Shown: piece after piece, positions 1 to 6,251 of the stretch
How positions within the stretch are numbered: position 1 is the stretch's first letter
How the letters are laid out: each line of letters starts with the position of its first letter
Assembly (NCBI GenBank): GCA_005889515.1
Contig: VBHE01000235.1
Coordinates: 1 to 8,913, forward strand
Length of the DNA: 8,913 nt
Direction: 5' to 3'
Source of the DNA: Chloroflexota bacterium
Lineage (GTDB): Bacteria; Chloroflexota; Dormibacteria; Aeolococcales; Aeolococcaceae
The notes under the pieces: model-generated
What the model was told of the DNA's origin: nothing
The model's database searches: none
What the model saw: the letters and a program-made list of their open reading frames with translations, nothing else
Translations under genes and position numbers: made by a program

Positions 1-813
1 GTTCATCTCCGAGACCACGAAGCTGCCGTCCGGGTTGACCCGCTCGACGTAGGCCACATGGCCGTACCAGCTTCCCCACATCACCAGGATCGCACCCTGC
101 ACCGGCACCTTGCCCTCGGGCCTGCCGTAGGAGCGGGCGCGTGAGTACCAGCTCCAGGCGTCGCCATCCCAGGGGACGTTGCGCTTGGTGGAGACGTAGT
201 AGGTGCACTGCCCCCAGGGGAAGCGCGGGTTGAGGCCGTGCGACGCCTGGGACGGCGACACCCCGGGGACGCCGCTGGGAAGCGGGACCACGGCGCTCGC
301 CGGCACCGAGCCCGCCGGCGCCGCCACCTGGGGCACCTGGATCCAGGTGTTGGTGGGCAGCGGGCTGTCGCTGTGCAGGCTGTTGTAGTCGAGGATCACC
401 CGGGGATCGAGCCCGAGGCGGTCGGCGAGGTGGCTGGGCAGCTCGCCGGGACGGGCCTGGACGAGGGCGCCGGGCCCCGGGGGCATGAGCAGCGGGGTGT
501 CCGGATGCGGCTGCGCCTGGTCGACGAGGCCGTTGGCCCAGCGCATCGCGCCGGCGTCGGTGTGGAAGGAGGCGGCCAGGCTCTGGAGGCTGTCTCCGGC
601 CGAGACCCTGATGGTCTGCGCGGGCCGCTCGTTGTCGATGACCGAGAGGGGTGGATGAACCACCGTGGCCCCGACCCGGGCGGCGCTGCCGTCGACATCC
701 GCCCTCACCGACAGGGAGGGGATGTGGGCTGCGGCCCTCGGCACCAGAAGGGGGATCGCCAGCGCTGCCACCGCTGCGCAGACGTGCCGCAGGAATCGAT
801 CACGCACCGGCAA
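1..813 (-). CDS. Secreted LysM-CHAP cell-wall hydrolase (3' end beyond window)
   Basis: Read on the minus strand, the frame is open for 271 residues from a TTG at 813-811 to the window edge. That TTG has a purine-rich ribosome binding site (GAAGGGA) about 6-7 nt upstream; a GTG two codons further in is an alternative start. Residues 1-29 look like a signal peptide: basic start, hydrophobic core, and an Ala-rich AxA-type cleavage site before His30. Residues about 66-111 form a LysM peptidoglycan-binding domain and about 114-162 a degenerate second one. A Pro/Ala/Ser-rich linker (163-190) leads to a CHAP domain from about residue 195, with catalytic Cys203 in GQCTYYV and His252 in YGHVAYVE, followed by the typical DGSFVVSEMN segment. 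CHAP enzymes are peptidoglycan amidases or endopeptidases, so the protein probably acts on the wall outside the membrane. Only the last part of the CHAP domain is missing from view. Confidence 0.9.
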   Translation of the reverse strand, partial: MPVRDRFLRHVCAAVAALAIPLLVPRAAAHIPSLSVRADVDGSAARVGATVVHPPLSVIDNERPAQTIRVSAGDSLQSLAASFHTDAGAMRWANGLVDQAQPHPDTPLLMPPGPGALVQARPGELPSHLADRLGLDPRVILDYNSLHSDSPLPTNTWIQVPQVAAPAGSVPASAVVPLPSGVPGVSPSQASHGLNPRFPWGQCTYYVSTKRNVPWDGDAWSWYSRARSYGRPEGKVPVQGAILVMWGSWYGHVAYVERVNPDGSFVVSEMN

Positions 814-891
814 TAGGGTTCCCTTCAACCACCCAAAGGTTGGAATGCCGCTCCGGCAGTCTGAGAGGGGGCCGCCGGAATGTTGCGCGCG

Positions 892-921
892 AGGCTAGCA
901 GAGCATCCTCCGGGGTGTCAA
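892..921 (-). promoter_or_regulatory. Candidate promoter of the LysM-CHAP gene
   Basis: On the minus strand, a perfect TTGACA (-35) at 921-916 is followed after 18 nt by TAGCCT (-10) at 897-892. A TGC just upstream of the -10 gives an extended -10 (TGnTAGCCT). Transcription would begin near 885, about 70 nt before the TTG start at 813. The assignment rests on motif match only. Confidence 0.5.
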
Positions 922-969
922 AGCGAGGTGCGGGCTGATGAGTGTTTCTTTCCCCTTTCGTTAATGGTG

Positions 970-998
970 GTTACATATCAGTACAGCACTCATGTAAT
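970..998 (+). promoter_or_regulatory. Candidate promoter of the AI-2E permease gene, with inverted repeats
   Basis: GTTACA at 970-975 (4 of 6 to TTGACA), a 17-nt spacer and TGTAAT at 993-998 (5 of 6 to TATAAT) give a plausible sigma-70 promoter about 45 nt before the GTG at 1049. It lies in the most AT-rich stretch of the window's first kilobases. Two short inverted repeats overlap it: TTACAT (971-976) with ATGTAA (992-997), and CAGCAC (984-989) with GTGCTG (999-1004). Either could be a regulator site, but each arm is only 6 bp, so this is weak. Confidence 0.4.
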
Positions 999-1048
999 GT
1001 GCTGAAGTCGACGATCGTGCACGCCGAGCGCCTCGCGCGCATGATGCG

Positions 1049-2380
1049 GTGGTGAGCGCCGAGCCCGTCCCGCCCGTCCCCGCGACGCTGCCCGGCCCCG
1101 GGGACCGCGCCGGCGACGAGGGCGAGCACCGTCCGCGGCAGCCGCTCAGCGGTGCACGACTGCGCCGTTCGACGTGGTGGTGGATCCGCACCGCGGCGAT
1201 GACCGGCACCGCGGTGCTCGCCTACCAGCTGTTGGTGATCGCCGGCTCGGTCGCGCGCGGCGTGCTCACCGTCATCCTCTACGTGATCTTCGGCGGCGTC
1301 GTCGCCTACATCGCCGGGCCCGCGGTCGACGCCATGGTGCGCTGGCTGCGGGTGCCGCGGACCGTCGCCATCCTCGCCGCGCTCGTCGGCGGCATGGTGA
1401 TCATCGGGCTGCTCGTCTACCTCGTCGCCGGACCGGTGGTCACCGAGGCGCGCACCCTCGCGGGGGAGGTGCCGCGGCTGGTGAGCCGCGCGCAGTCGCA
1501 GCTGACCCGGCTCACCTCCTTCCTCAAGGAGCGCAACCTCCCGGTGAGCGGCCTCGACATCGCGAGCAGCGACCGCTCGATCTCGTCGCAGCTCTCGAGC
1601 CTGCTGCTCAGCAGCCTCACCGGCACCCTCAGCGCCGCCCTCGACGTGATCATCGTCTTTGTCGTCGCCTTCTGGCTGCTCAAGGATGGCGATCGGCTGC
1701 GTGCCGGCCTGCTCCACCTTCTCCCCGCGCGGCTGCGGGTGAACACCGAGTTCGCGCTCGACGCCATGGGCGTCGTGGTCGGCGGGTACGTGCGCGCGCA
1801 GCTGCTCCTCGCGCTGATGATCGGCACCCTCGCCGGCACCGGCTGCGCGCTCATCGGCGTGCCCTTCCCGCTCGTCGTCGGTCTCGCGGCCGGCGTCTTC
1901 GAGCTCATCCCCATCGTCGGCCCCTTCGTCGGCGGCGGCGTCGCGCTGCTCCTCGCTGCGACCGTCAGCCCGCTGCTGATGTTCGCGACCCTCGCCCTGT
2001 TCCTCGGCATCCACTTCATCGAGGGCTACGTGCTCGCGCCGCGCATCCAGGCGCGGTTCGTCCAGCTGCATCCGCTCATCGCCCTGCTCGCCCTCTTCGC
2101 CGGCGTCGAGGTGGCCGGCTTCCTCGGTGCGCTGTTCGCCGTGCCCGCCGCCAGCCTCGTGGCGGTCTACGTACGCGCTGCCGTCGGCGACATCCGCGCG
2201 AGCCGGCCCGAGCTCTTCGCAGTGCTCCGCGCCGACGCCCACCGCGATCGCCGCCGCCAGCGCCTCCTCAGCGAGTTCCGTCTCTTCTCCCACTCCCCGC
2301 TGGGGCGGCTGCGGGTCCGCTCCGGCCGTGGCGGCGGTGGCGAGGGCGGGGCCGGCCCCGACGGTCGCCCGGAGCGCTGA
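1049..2380 (+). CDS. AI-2E family transporter (PF01594-type permease)
   Basis: This is a 443-residue polytopic membrane protein. Hydrophobic segments lie at about 50-70, 72-92, 106-130, 190-212, 251-271, 273-296, 297-321 and 340-378, with a large soluble loop at about 131-185, the usual topology of the family. Family landmarks are ELIPIVGP (285-292) and the segment EGYVLAPRI followed by LHPL (325-343). Characterised relatives export autoinducer-2 or exchange Na+ and H+; most members have no known substrate, and nothing here identifies one. The N-terminal 40 residues and the C-terminal tail (380-443, Arg-rich then Gly-rich) are polar and probably cytoplasmic. The start is uncertain: GTG at 1049 or 1052 are the first possible starts after the in-frame stop at 995, but no clear ribosome binding site precedes them. 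A later ATG at 1199, just before the first membrane segment, is possible. Confidence 0.88.
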   Translation: MVSAEPVPPVPATLPGPGDRAGDEGEHRPRQPLSGARLRRSTWWWIRTAAMTGTAVLAYQLLVIAGSVARGVLTVILYVIFGGVVAYIAGPAVDAMVRWLRVPRTVAILAALVGGMVIIGLLVYLVAGPVVTEARTLAGEVPRLVSRAQSQLTRLTSFLKERNLPVSGLDIASSDRSISSQLSSLLLSSLTGTLSAALDVIIVFVVAFWLLKDGDRLRAGLLHLLPARLRVNTEFALDAMGVVVGGYVRAQLLLALMIGTLAGTGCALIGVPFPLVVGLAAGVFELIPIVGPFVGGGVALLLAATVSPLLMFATLALFLGIHFIEGYVLAPRIQARFVQLHPLIALLALFAGVEVAGFLGALFAVPAASLVAVYVRAAVGDIRASRPELFAVLRADAHRDRRRQRLLSEFRLFSHSPLGRLRVRSGRGGGGEGGAGPDGRPER

Positions 2381-2480
2381 GGCTCCAGGGACGTCGTCGC
2401 GGGCGTTCCCGTCAGGTTGGTCAGGATTTCATGTCACGGCGCGGCCGAGGGTATTTATGACACCACAGGTATCATGGACT

Positions 2481-2489
2481 TGCTAAAAT
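2481..2489 (+). promoter_or_regulatory. Candidate extended -10 promoter of the zinc-ribbon gene
   Basis: TGCTAAAAT matches the extended -10 form (TGn followed by a TATAAT-like hexamer, 5 of 6) inside a locally AT-rich island. Transcription would start near 2496, about 50 nt before the ATG at 2547. There is no good -35 at 16-18 nt, which an extended -10 can tolerate. The leader would contain GC-rich arms around 2492-2510 able to pair. Confidence 0.4.
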
Positions 2490-2546
2490 GCCGGGGAGGA
2501 GGCGCCCCGTTGGGCTGGGGCCGCAGAGCCAGTCCGGAGAGGAACC

Positions 2547-2741
2547 ATGAGGAAGTACAAGCCGGTGGAGCTGCCGCTTCGGAATGTCCCCGACGAGTAC
2601 GCGCAACTGCACGCCGTCTGTCCGAACTGTCAGAGTCGCGATCCCTTCGTGATCGGACGACTGGGGCTCCGGCTGGTCTTCCGCTGCGACCAGTGCCGGG
2701 TGCGCTTCCACCGGACGCAGTCCCTCTCCCGGGCCATCTGA
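2547..2741 (+). CDS. Small zinc-ribbon protein, function unknown
   Basis: This is a 64-residue protein whose ATG is preceded by a clear ribosome binding site (GGAGAGGA, about 3-5 nt away). Two CxxC knuckles, CPNC (Cys25, Cys28) and CDQC (Cys47, Cys50), are 18 residues apart, a spacing expected of a single four-cysteine zinc ribbon. The chain between them is beta-prone and hydrophobic (FVIGRLGLRLVFR), as in ribbon folds. Both ends are basic, which would suit nucleic-acid or protein binding, but that is inference. There is no membrane segment or catalytic domain. It stands alone between the permease and the deacetylase, with its own promoter candidate, so the neighbours do not reveal its job. 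I do not recognise a named family. Confidence 0.8.
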   Translation: MRKYKPVELPLRNVPDEYAQLHAVCPNCQSRDPFVIGRLGLRLVFRCDQCRVRFHRTQSLSRAI

Positions 2742-2764
2742 GCCGTCTCGCGGCCGGCCACGCC

Positions 2765-2770
2765 TACACT
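2765..2770 (+). promoter_or_regulatory. Possible -10 of a leaderless transcript
   Basis: TACACT (TAnnnT type) ends 8 nt before the GTG start codon at 2779. A transcript from it would start at or next to that codon, which fits the lack of any ribosome binding site there. No convincing -35 is visible. Leaderless genes with this layout are common in several high-GC phyla. Confidence 0.3.
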
Positions 2771-2778
2771 CGCGGGTC

Positions 2779-3457
2779 GTGGTCATCGATCCCTCGGCGC
2801 CCGCCTCCCTCCTGGTGGTGATGGCGCACCCGGACGACGCCGAGTTCTCCGCGGGGGGCACGCTCGCGCTACTGCGTCTGCACCGACGGCGACAAGGGCA
2901 CCTCCGATCCGAGCCGCGACCCGCGCGAGGTTGCCGAGCAGCGCATCGCCGAGCAGCGCGCCGCCGCCCGGGTGCTCGGGGTCGAGGAGGTCCTCTTCCT
3001 GGGCCATCCCGACGGCACCCTGCAGCCCACGCTCGCGCTGCGCCGCGACGTCGTCCGGGTGATCCGCCAGGTGCGCCCCGAGGCGGTGCTCTGCCCCGAT
3101 CCGACCCGGCGCTTCGGCGCCGCATACATCAACCATCCGGATCATCGTGCCATCGGCGAGGTCGCCCTCGACGCCGTCTACCCCTCCGCTCGCGATCCGC
3201 TCGTCTTCCCCGAGCTCGTGGAGGAGGGGCTGGAGCCGCACAAGGTCGTCCAGGTCTTCCTCTCCAACCCGAGCGAGCCCACCTGCCTCGTGGACATCTC
3301 GACGACCCTGGAGCGGAAGATCGAGGCGTTGCGCCAGCACCGCAGCCAGATCACGTACGACCGCCTGCGCGAGTTCATCCCGCGGCGCGCCGCCGAGGTC
3401 GGCGAGCCCCACGGGCTCGCCGCCGCCGAGGCCTTCGCCCTCATCCGGCTGGGATGA
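2779..3457 (+). pseudogene. PIG-L/LmbE-family N-acetylglucosaminyl deacetylase, frame broken near 2866
   Basis: The N-terminal part, read from GTG at 2779, gives LLVVMAHPDDAEFSAGGTLA, the start of a PIG-L/LmbE zinc deacetylase with its AHPDD metal motif. At about 2866 the reading frame changes: the rest of the protein (YCVCTDGDKGTSDPSRDPRE onward, to the TGA at 3455-3457) lies in the frame that starts at 2867. Relatives have roughly 9 more residues between GGT-[IL]-A and the TDGDKG segment, so a deletion of about 26 or 29 nt, not a one-base slip, best explains the break. The second metal motif, NHPDHR (around 3131-3148), and the C-terminus look intact. Members of the family remove an N-acetyl group from GlcNAc-containing glycolipids or from mycothiol or bacillithiol precursors; the substrate here is unknown. 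The stop overlaps the mobA-like start (ATGA). It is either a recent pseudogene or an assembly error. Confidence 0.75.
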
Positions 3458-4035
3458 GCGCCGACGTCAGCCTGGTGCTGCTCACCGGCGGCGGCAGCCG
3501 GCGCATGGGCCGGGACAAGGCGACGATGGAGGTGGAGGGGCGGGCGCTCGGGCTTCGTCCGGTGGAGGCGCTCGGCGCCCTGGTCGCCGAGGTCGTCGTC
3601 GCCGGCCGGCCACTGCCCGGGCTCCAGGCGCGGGTGGTCGCGGACGCCGTCGACGGGGCCGGGCCGCTCGCCGGGGTGGTCGCAGGGCTCCGCGCGGCGC
3701 GCACCCCGCTCGCGGTCGTGGTCGCCTGCGACATGCCGACGCTCGTGCCCGCGGTCGTCGAGATGCTGCTCGACCGGCTCCGCGCCGACGCCGGCCTCCT
3801 CGCCGCGTGCTGCGAGGGACCGCGTGGCCTCGAGCCGCTGCCGCTCGCTCTCCGGACCTCCGCGCAGGGGTCGCTCGGAGCCGCCCTGGAGCGCGGCGTG
3901 CGGGCGCTCCGCGACGCGCTGGCGGGGCCCGGGCTGATCGTCGTCGACGAGGCCGGGTGGCGTCCGCTCGACCCCGACGGGCACTGCTTCGTGAACTGGA
4001 ATCGCCCCGAGGAGATCGATTGCGTCGTGCATTGA
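3454..4035 (+). CDS. mobA: MobA-like molybdenum cofactor guanylyltransferase
   Basis: This 193-residue protein has the nucleotidyltransferase signature LLTGGGSRRMGRDKA at residues 9-23 (loop binding the GTP phosphates, with Lys22), the metal-binding CDMP at 92-95, and the late segment CFVNWNRPEEID (178-189) that matches the FxNxNTPEEL ending of MobA proteins. MobA joins GMP from GTP to Mo-molybdopterin to make the guanine dinucleotide cofactor used by DMSO-reductase-type enzymes. The length is typical. Its ATG overlaps the TGA of the deacetylase gene (ATGA at 3454-3457), pointing to translational coupling. The same frame is open back to 2779, so a gene caller may produce a false 418-residue fusion. 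No other molybdopterin gene is in view, and a related CTP- or UTP-type nucleotidyltransferase is the main alternative. Confidence 0.82.
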   Translation: MSADVSLVLLTGGGSRRMGRDKATMEVEGRALGLRPVEALGALVAEVVVAGRPLPGLQARVVADAVDGAGPLAGVVAGLRAARTPLAVVVACDMPTLVPAVVEMLLDRLRADAGLLAACCEGPRGLEPLPLALRTSAQGSLGAALERGVRALRDALAGPGLIVVDEAGWRPLDPDGHCFVNWNRPEEIDCVVH

Positions 4036-4060
4036 CACCGATGCCGCACTGCGTTACATT
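4032..4060 (+). promoter_or_regulatory. Promoter of the dehydratase/dehydrogenase operon
   Basis: A perfect TTGACA at 4032-4037, overlapping the mobA stop codon, is followed after 17 nt by TACATT at 4055-4060 (4 of 6 to TATAAT). Transcription would start near 4067, about 115 nt before the first gene of the operon (4182) and just upstream of the 18-bp palindrome. It is the best sigma-70-like pair on the plus strand of this window. Confidence 0.6.
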
Positions 4061-4072
4061 GGCCGGTGGAAC

Positions 4073-4090
4073 GTTGACATCGATGTCAAC
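4073..4090. promoter_or_regulatory. 18-bp perfect palindrome, probable operator
   Basis: GTTGACATCGATGTCAAC reads the same on both strands. It begins about 6 nt after the expected transcription start of the operon, where a bound dimer would block transcription. The half-site pattern TTGACAYCGATG recurs at 4032-4043 (11 of 12 bases), exactly 42 bp upstream, covering the -35 element. Palindromes of this size are typical of TetR-, GntR- or MarR-family regulators; FadR- and KstR-like proteins control comparable lipid operons. No regulator gene is in the window. Confidence 0.6.
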
Positions 4091-4142
4091 TTCAGGGGGT
4101 CGGAGCTCACAGTGGGGGAGGTCGTCGTGACGTGGCATCCTC

Positions 4143-4156
4143 GCGGCTGCAGCCGC
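4143..4156. repeat. 14-bp palindrome in the operon leader
   Basis: GCGGCTGCAGCCGC is self-complementary and lies 12 nt upstream of the ribosome binding site region of the gene at 4182. It could form a small hairpin or simply reflect GC-rich composition; no role can be assigned. Confidence 0.3.
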
Positions 4157-4181
4157 AGGAGTCCCGGCAGGGAGGTGCCCG

Positions 4182-4592
4182 ATGCCTGACGCCAGCCACG
4201 TCGGCCGTGTCTATCGCGCTCCCGGCATGGTCATCGAGGCCGACCGTGTGCGTGCCTTCGCCGGCGCCATCGCCGGCGACGACGCCGTCGCCGAGCCCGA
4301 TGCCGTGCCCCCCACCTTCGCCGCGGTGTACTGCCTGTTCCCCACCCTCGGCCGGATCCTCGGGGACCCCGAGGTGGGCATCGACCTCGCCGGGCTGATC
4401 CATGGCGAGCAGCAGTTCAGCTTCCATGCGCCGCTGCGGCCCGGCGACGTGGTCGATTCCCAGGCGCGGATCGCCGGGGTCCAGGGGCGGCGGGGGATGA
4501 CCTTCGTCGACGTCGAGCTCGAGGCGACCCGCGGCGACCGTCCGGTGTGCACCGGCCGCGCCCTGCTGATCGTGCGGGGGACCGGCTCATGA
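4182..4592 (+). CDS. FAS1-like/HadA-type MaoC dehydratase subunit
   Basis: This is a 136-residue single hot-dog domain of the type found as HadA/HadC in mycobacterial fatty acid synthase II and in steroid-degrading MaoC heterodimers. Family landmarks are FAGAIAGDDAVAEP (26-39), PPTFA (43-47), DPEVGIDLAGLIHGEQQFSFH (62-82) and PLRPGDVV (84-91). It lacks the full hydratase signature (GDxNPxH), as HadA does, so it is expected to bind the acyl chain and stabilise the catalytic partner encoded next. The ATG has a strong ribosome binding site (GGGAGGT, 5 nt spacing). Its TGA overlaps the next ATG (ATGA at 4589-4592), supporting coupled synthesis of the two subunits in equal amounts. Substrate (acyl-CoA or acyl-ACP) cannot be read from the sequence; the neighbouring acyl-CoA dehydrogenase favours CoA. 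Confidence 0.85.
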   Translation: MPDASHVGRVYRAPGMVIEADRVRAFAGAIAGDDAVAEPDAVPPTFAAVYCLFPTLGRILGDPEVGIDLAGLIHGEQQFSFHAPLRPGDVVDSQARIAGVQGRRGMTFVDVELEATRGDRPVCTGRALLIVRGTGS

Positions 4593-5011
4593 GCGCGGTC
4601 GGGACGCTGCGCGCCGGCGACGTGATGACCCCGCTCAGCCGCCTCGTCACCCAGGCGCAGATCGACGCCTACGCCGAGGCGTCGGGGGACCACAACCCCA
4701 TCCACGTCGACGAGGAGTTCGCTCGCAGCGTGGGCCTGCCGGGGACCATCGCCCACGGCATGCTCGATCTCGGCATCCTCACCGACGCCGTCGCCCGCTG
4801 GGCGGGCGGATCAGACCGCGTCGCCTCGATCGGCTGCCGCTTCAGCAAGCCGCTCCTCGCCGGCGACACCATCACCTGCACCGGCACCGTCGTCGAGGTC
4901 GACGAGGAGCCCGGCATCGCCGTGCTCTCCCTCGAGGCCGTCTCCGACCGTGGCGACCGCGTGCTCACCCACGGCCGCGCCGAGATCCGGCTCGACCGCT
5001 CGAGGTCCTGA
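4589..5011 (+). CDS. MaoC-family (R)-hydratase, HadB-type catalytic subunit
   Basis: This is a 140-residue hot-dog protein carrying the complete hydratase-2 motif YAEASGDHNPIHVDEEFA (28-45), with catalytic Asp34 and His39, and the following IAHGM segment (54-58). These enzymes add water to trans-2-enoyl thioesters, or remove it in the reverse direction, giving (R)-3-hydroxyacyl products. The preferred start is the ATG at 4589, overlapping the stop of the HadA-type gene; an in-frame start 42 nt upstream would run through the coding end of that gene and is unlikely. The pairing with a non-catalytic subunit suggests a HadAB- or ChsH-like heterodimer. The last 33 coding nucleotides (AEIRLDRSRS plus stop) lie within a 79-bp segment repeated exactly at 6143-6221. 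They read as a natural MaoC ending, so this copy is probably the original. Confidence 0.88.
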   Translation: MSAVGTLRAGDVMTPLSRLVTQAQIDAYAEASGDHNPIHVDEEFARSVGLPGTIAHGMLDLGILTDAVARWAGGSDRVASIGCRFSKPLLAGDTITCTGTVVEVDEEPGIAVLSLEAVSDRGDRVLTHGRAEIRLDRSRS

Positions 5012-5057
5012 GACATGCCACTCGACTTCAGCCTCACCACGGAGCAGGAGGAGATCC
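4979..5057 (+). repeat. 79-bp exact direct repeat, copy 1 (probable original)
   Basis: This copy spans the 3' end of the MaoC gene, its stop codon, the ribosome binding site (GAGGT at 5002-5006) and the first 14 codons of the acyl-CoA dehydrogenase gene. It is identical, base for base, to 6143-6221, 1164 bp downstream. Both flanking genes read naturally through this copy, so it is probably the source. Confidence 0.9.
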
Positions 5058-6175
5058 GCGCGCTCGTCCACGAGTTCGCCGAGAAGGAGATGCGGCCGCA
5101 CGCCGACTACTTCGACGAGCACGAGGAGACCCCCTGGGAGGTCATGCGCAAGGCGCACGAGATCGGCATCGGCCCGGCGGCGATGTTCCCCACCGAGTAC
5201 GGCGGCGGCGGCCTCGACCGGATCGCCGAGCTGATCCTCGCCGAGGAGCTCACCTGGGGCGACGCCGGGATGGCGATCTCGATCCTCGCCAGCGGTCTCG
5301 CCGGCGCCGGGATCATCGCCATGGGGACCGAGGACCAGAAGCAGCGCTACATCTCCCAGCTCTGCGATCCCAAGAACCTGAAGATCGCCGCCATGGGCCT
5401 CACCGAGCCGGACTCGGGCTCGGACTCGCTGGCGCTGCGCACCACCGCGAACCGGGTCGACGGCGGCTACGTGCTCAACGGCACCAAGCAGTTCTGCACC
5501 AACGGCGGCATCGCCGACCTCCAGGTCGCCTTCGCCACCACCGACCGCAGCGCCGGTCCCGCGGGGATCGCCGGCTTCGTCATCGAGAAGGACAACCCGG
5601 GGATGCGCCAGGGACGCAAGGAGCGCAAGCTCGGAGTCCGCGCCTCGCACACCGCCCAGGTGATCTTCGAGGACTGCTTCGTCGCCGACGACGCGCGCCT
5701 CGGCTTCGACAAGGACGGTAACGCGACCGGCCCCGGCGCCATCGGCGCCATGCTCATGCTCGAGGCGACCCGGCCGGCGGTTGCGATCGGCGCCATCGGC
5801 ATCGCCCGCGCCGCCTTCGAGTTCGCCCGTGACTACTCGCTCGAGCGCGAGCAGTTCGGCAAGCCGATCGCCAAGCACGAGGCCATCGCCTTCAAGCTCG
5901 CCGACATGGCCACCGAGATCGACGCCGCCCGGCTCCTCGCCTGGCGCGCCGGGTGGATGGCGGAGAACGGCGTCCCCCTCTCCCGCGGCGAGGGCTCGAT
6001 GGCCAAGCTCTTCGCCGGCGACATGGCGATGCGGGTCACCGTCGACGCCGTCCAGATCCTCGGCGGCTACGGGTACATCAAGGAGTATCCGGTCGAGCGC
6101 TTCATGCGCGACGCCAAGATCTACCAGATCTGGGAGGGGACGGCCGAGATCCGGCTCGACCGCTCGAGGTCCTGA
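5015..6175 (+). CDS. Acyl-CoA dehydrogenase (FAD-dependent), C-terminus replaced
   Basis: This 386-residue protein covers all three ACAD domains. The N-terminal helical domain ends near 120. ACAD signature 1, GLTEPDSGSD, is at 128-137, with the beta-domain FAD/substrate stretch NGTKQFCTNG at 155-164. REQFGKPI (278-285) and signature 2 (Q347 to D366) are in the C-terminal helical domain. The catalytic base is Glu374 in IYQIWEGTAEI. It would oxidise an acyl-CoA to the trans-2-enoyl-CoA and pass electrons to electron-transfer flavoprotein. The ATG has a GAGGT site 8 nt upstream, inside the end of the MaoC gene. After EGTAEI the family normally continues with QRLVIxR; here it reads RLDRSRS and stops, copied from the end of the MaoC gene by the 79-bp repeat. 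The active site is complete, but the last few residues are foreign, so folding or stability may be affected. Confidence 0.9.
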   Translation: MPLDFSLTTEQEEIRALVHEFAEKEMRPHADYFDEHEETPWEVMRKAHEIGIGPAAMFPTEYGGGGLDRIAELILAEELTWGDAGMAISILASGLAGAGIIAMGTEDQKQRYISQLCDPKNLKIAAMGLTEPDSGSDSLALRTTANRVDGGYVLNGTKQFCTNGGIADLQVAFATTDRSAGPAGIAGFVIEKDNPGMRQGRKERKLGVRASHTAQVIFEDCFVADDARLGFDKDGNATGPGAIGAMLMLEATRPAVAIGAIGIARAAFEFARDYSLEREQFGKPIAKHEAIAFKLADMATEIDAARLLAWRAGWMAENGVPLSRGEGSMAKLFAGDMAMRVTVDAVQILGGYGYIKEYPVERFMRDAKIYQIWEGTAEIRLDRSRS

Positions 6176-6221
6176 GACATGCCACTCGACTTCAGCCTCA
6201 CCACGGAGCAGGAGGAGATCC
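6143..6221 (+). repeat. 79-bp exact direct repeat, copy 2 (probable insertion or artefact)
   Basis: This copy is identical to 4979-5057. It supplies the last residues and stop of the acyl-CoA dehydrogenase gene, then a second copy of that gene's own ribosome binding site, start codon (6179) and 14 codons, after which the match ends in the leader of the SDR gene. The left junction falls on GCCGAGATCC, which would occur naturally in the dehydrogenase (coding AEI), so a microhomology-guided template switch or an assembly jump can explain it. Confidence 0.9.
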
Positions 6222-6251
6222 CCCGTTCATCAGCCGGCGGCGGAGGGGCCC

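Noticed and set aside
238..816. 192-residue plus-strand ORF opposite the LysM-CHAP gene
   Set aside because: Arg/Gly/His-rich shadow with no domain; the minus strand has a signal peptide, LysM and CHAP motifs.
971..2293. 440-residue minus-strand ORF rich in Glu, Asp, Ala and Arg
   Set aside because: Antisense shadow of the AI-2E permease. It has low-complexity composition and no domain, while the plus strand has clear membrane segments and family motifs.
2779..4035. 418-residue ORF that looks like a PIG-L-MobA fusion
   Set aside because: Only the first 30 or so residues are PIG-L-like. The middle is an Arg/Pro-rich shadow of the deacetylase body in another frame, and MobA starts at the ATG at 3454.
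4811..5878. 355-residue minus-strand ORF opposite the MaoC and acyl-CoA dehydrogenase genes
   Set aside because: Shadow frame; both plus-strand genes carry complete catalytic motifs.
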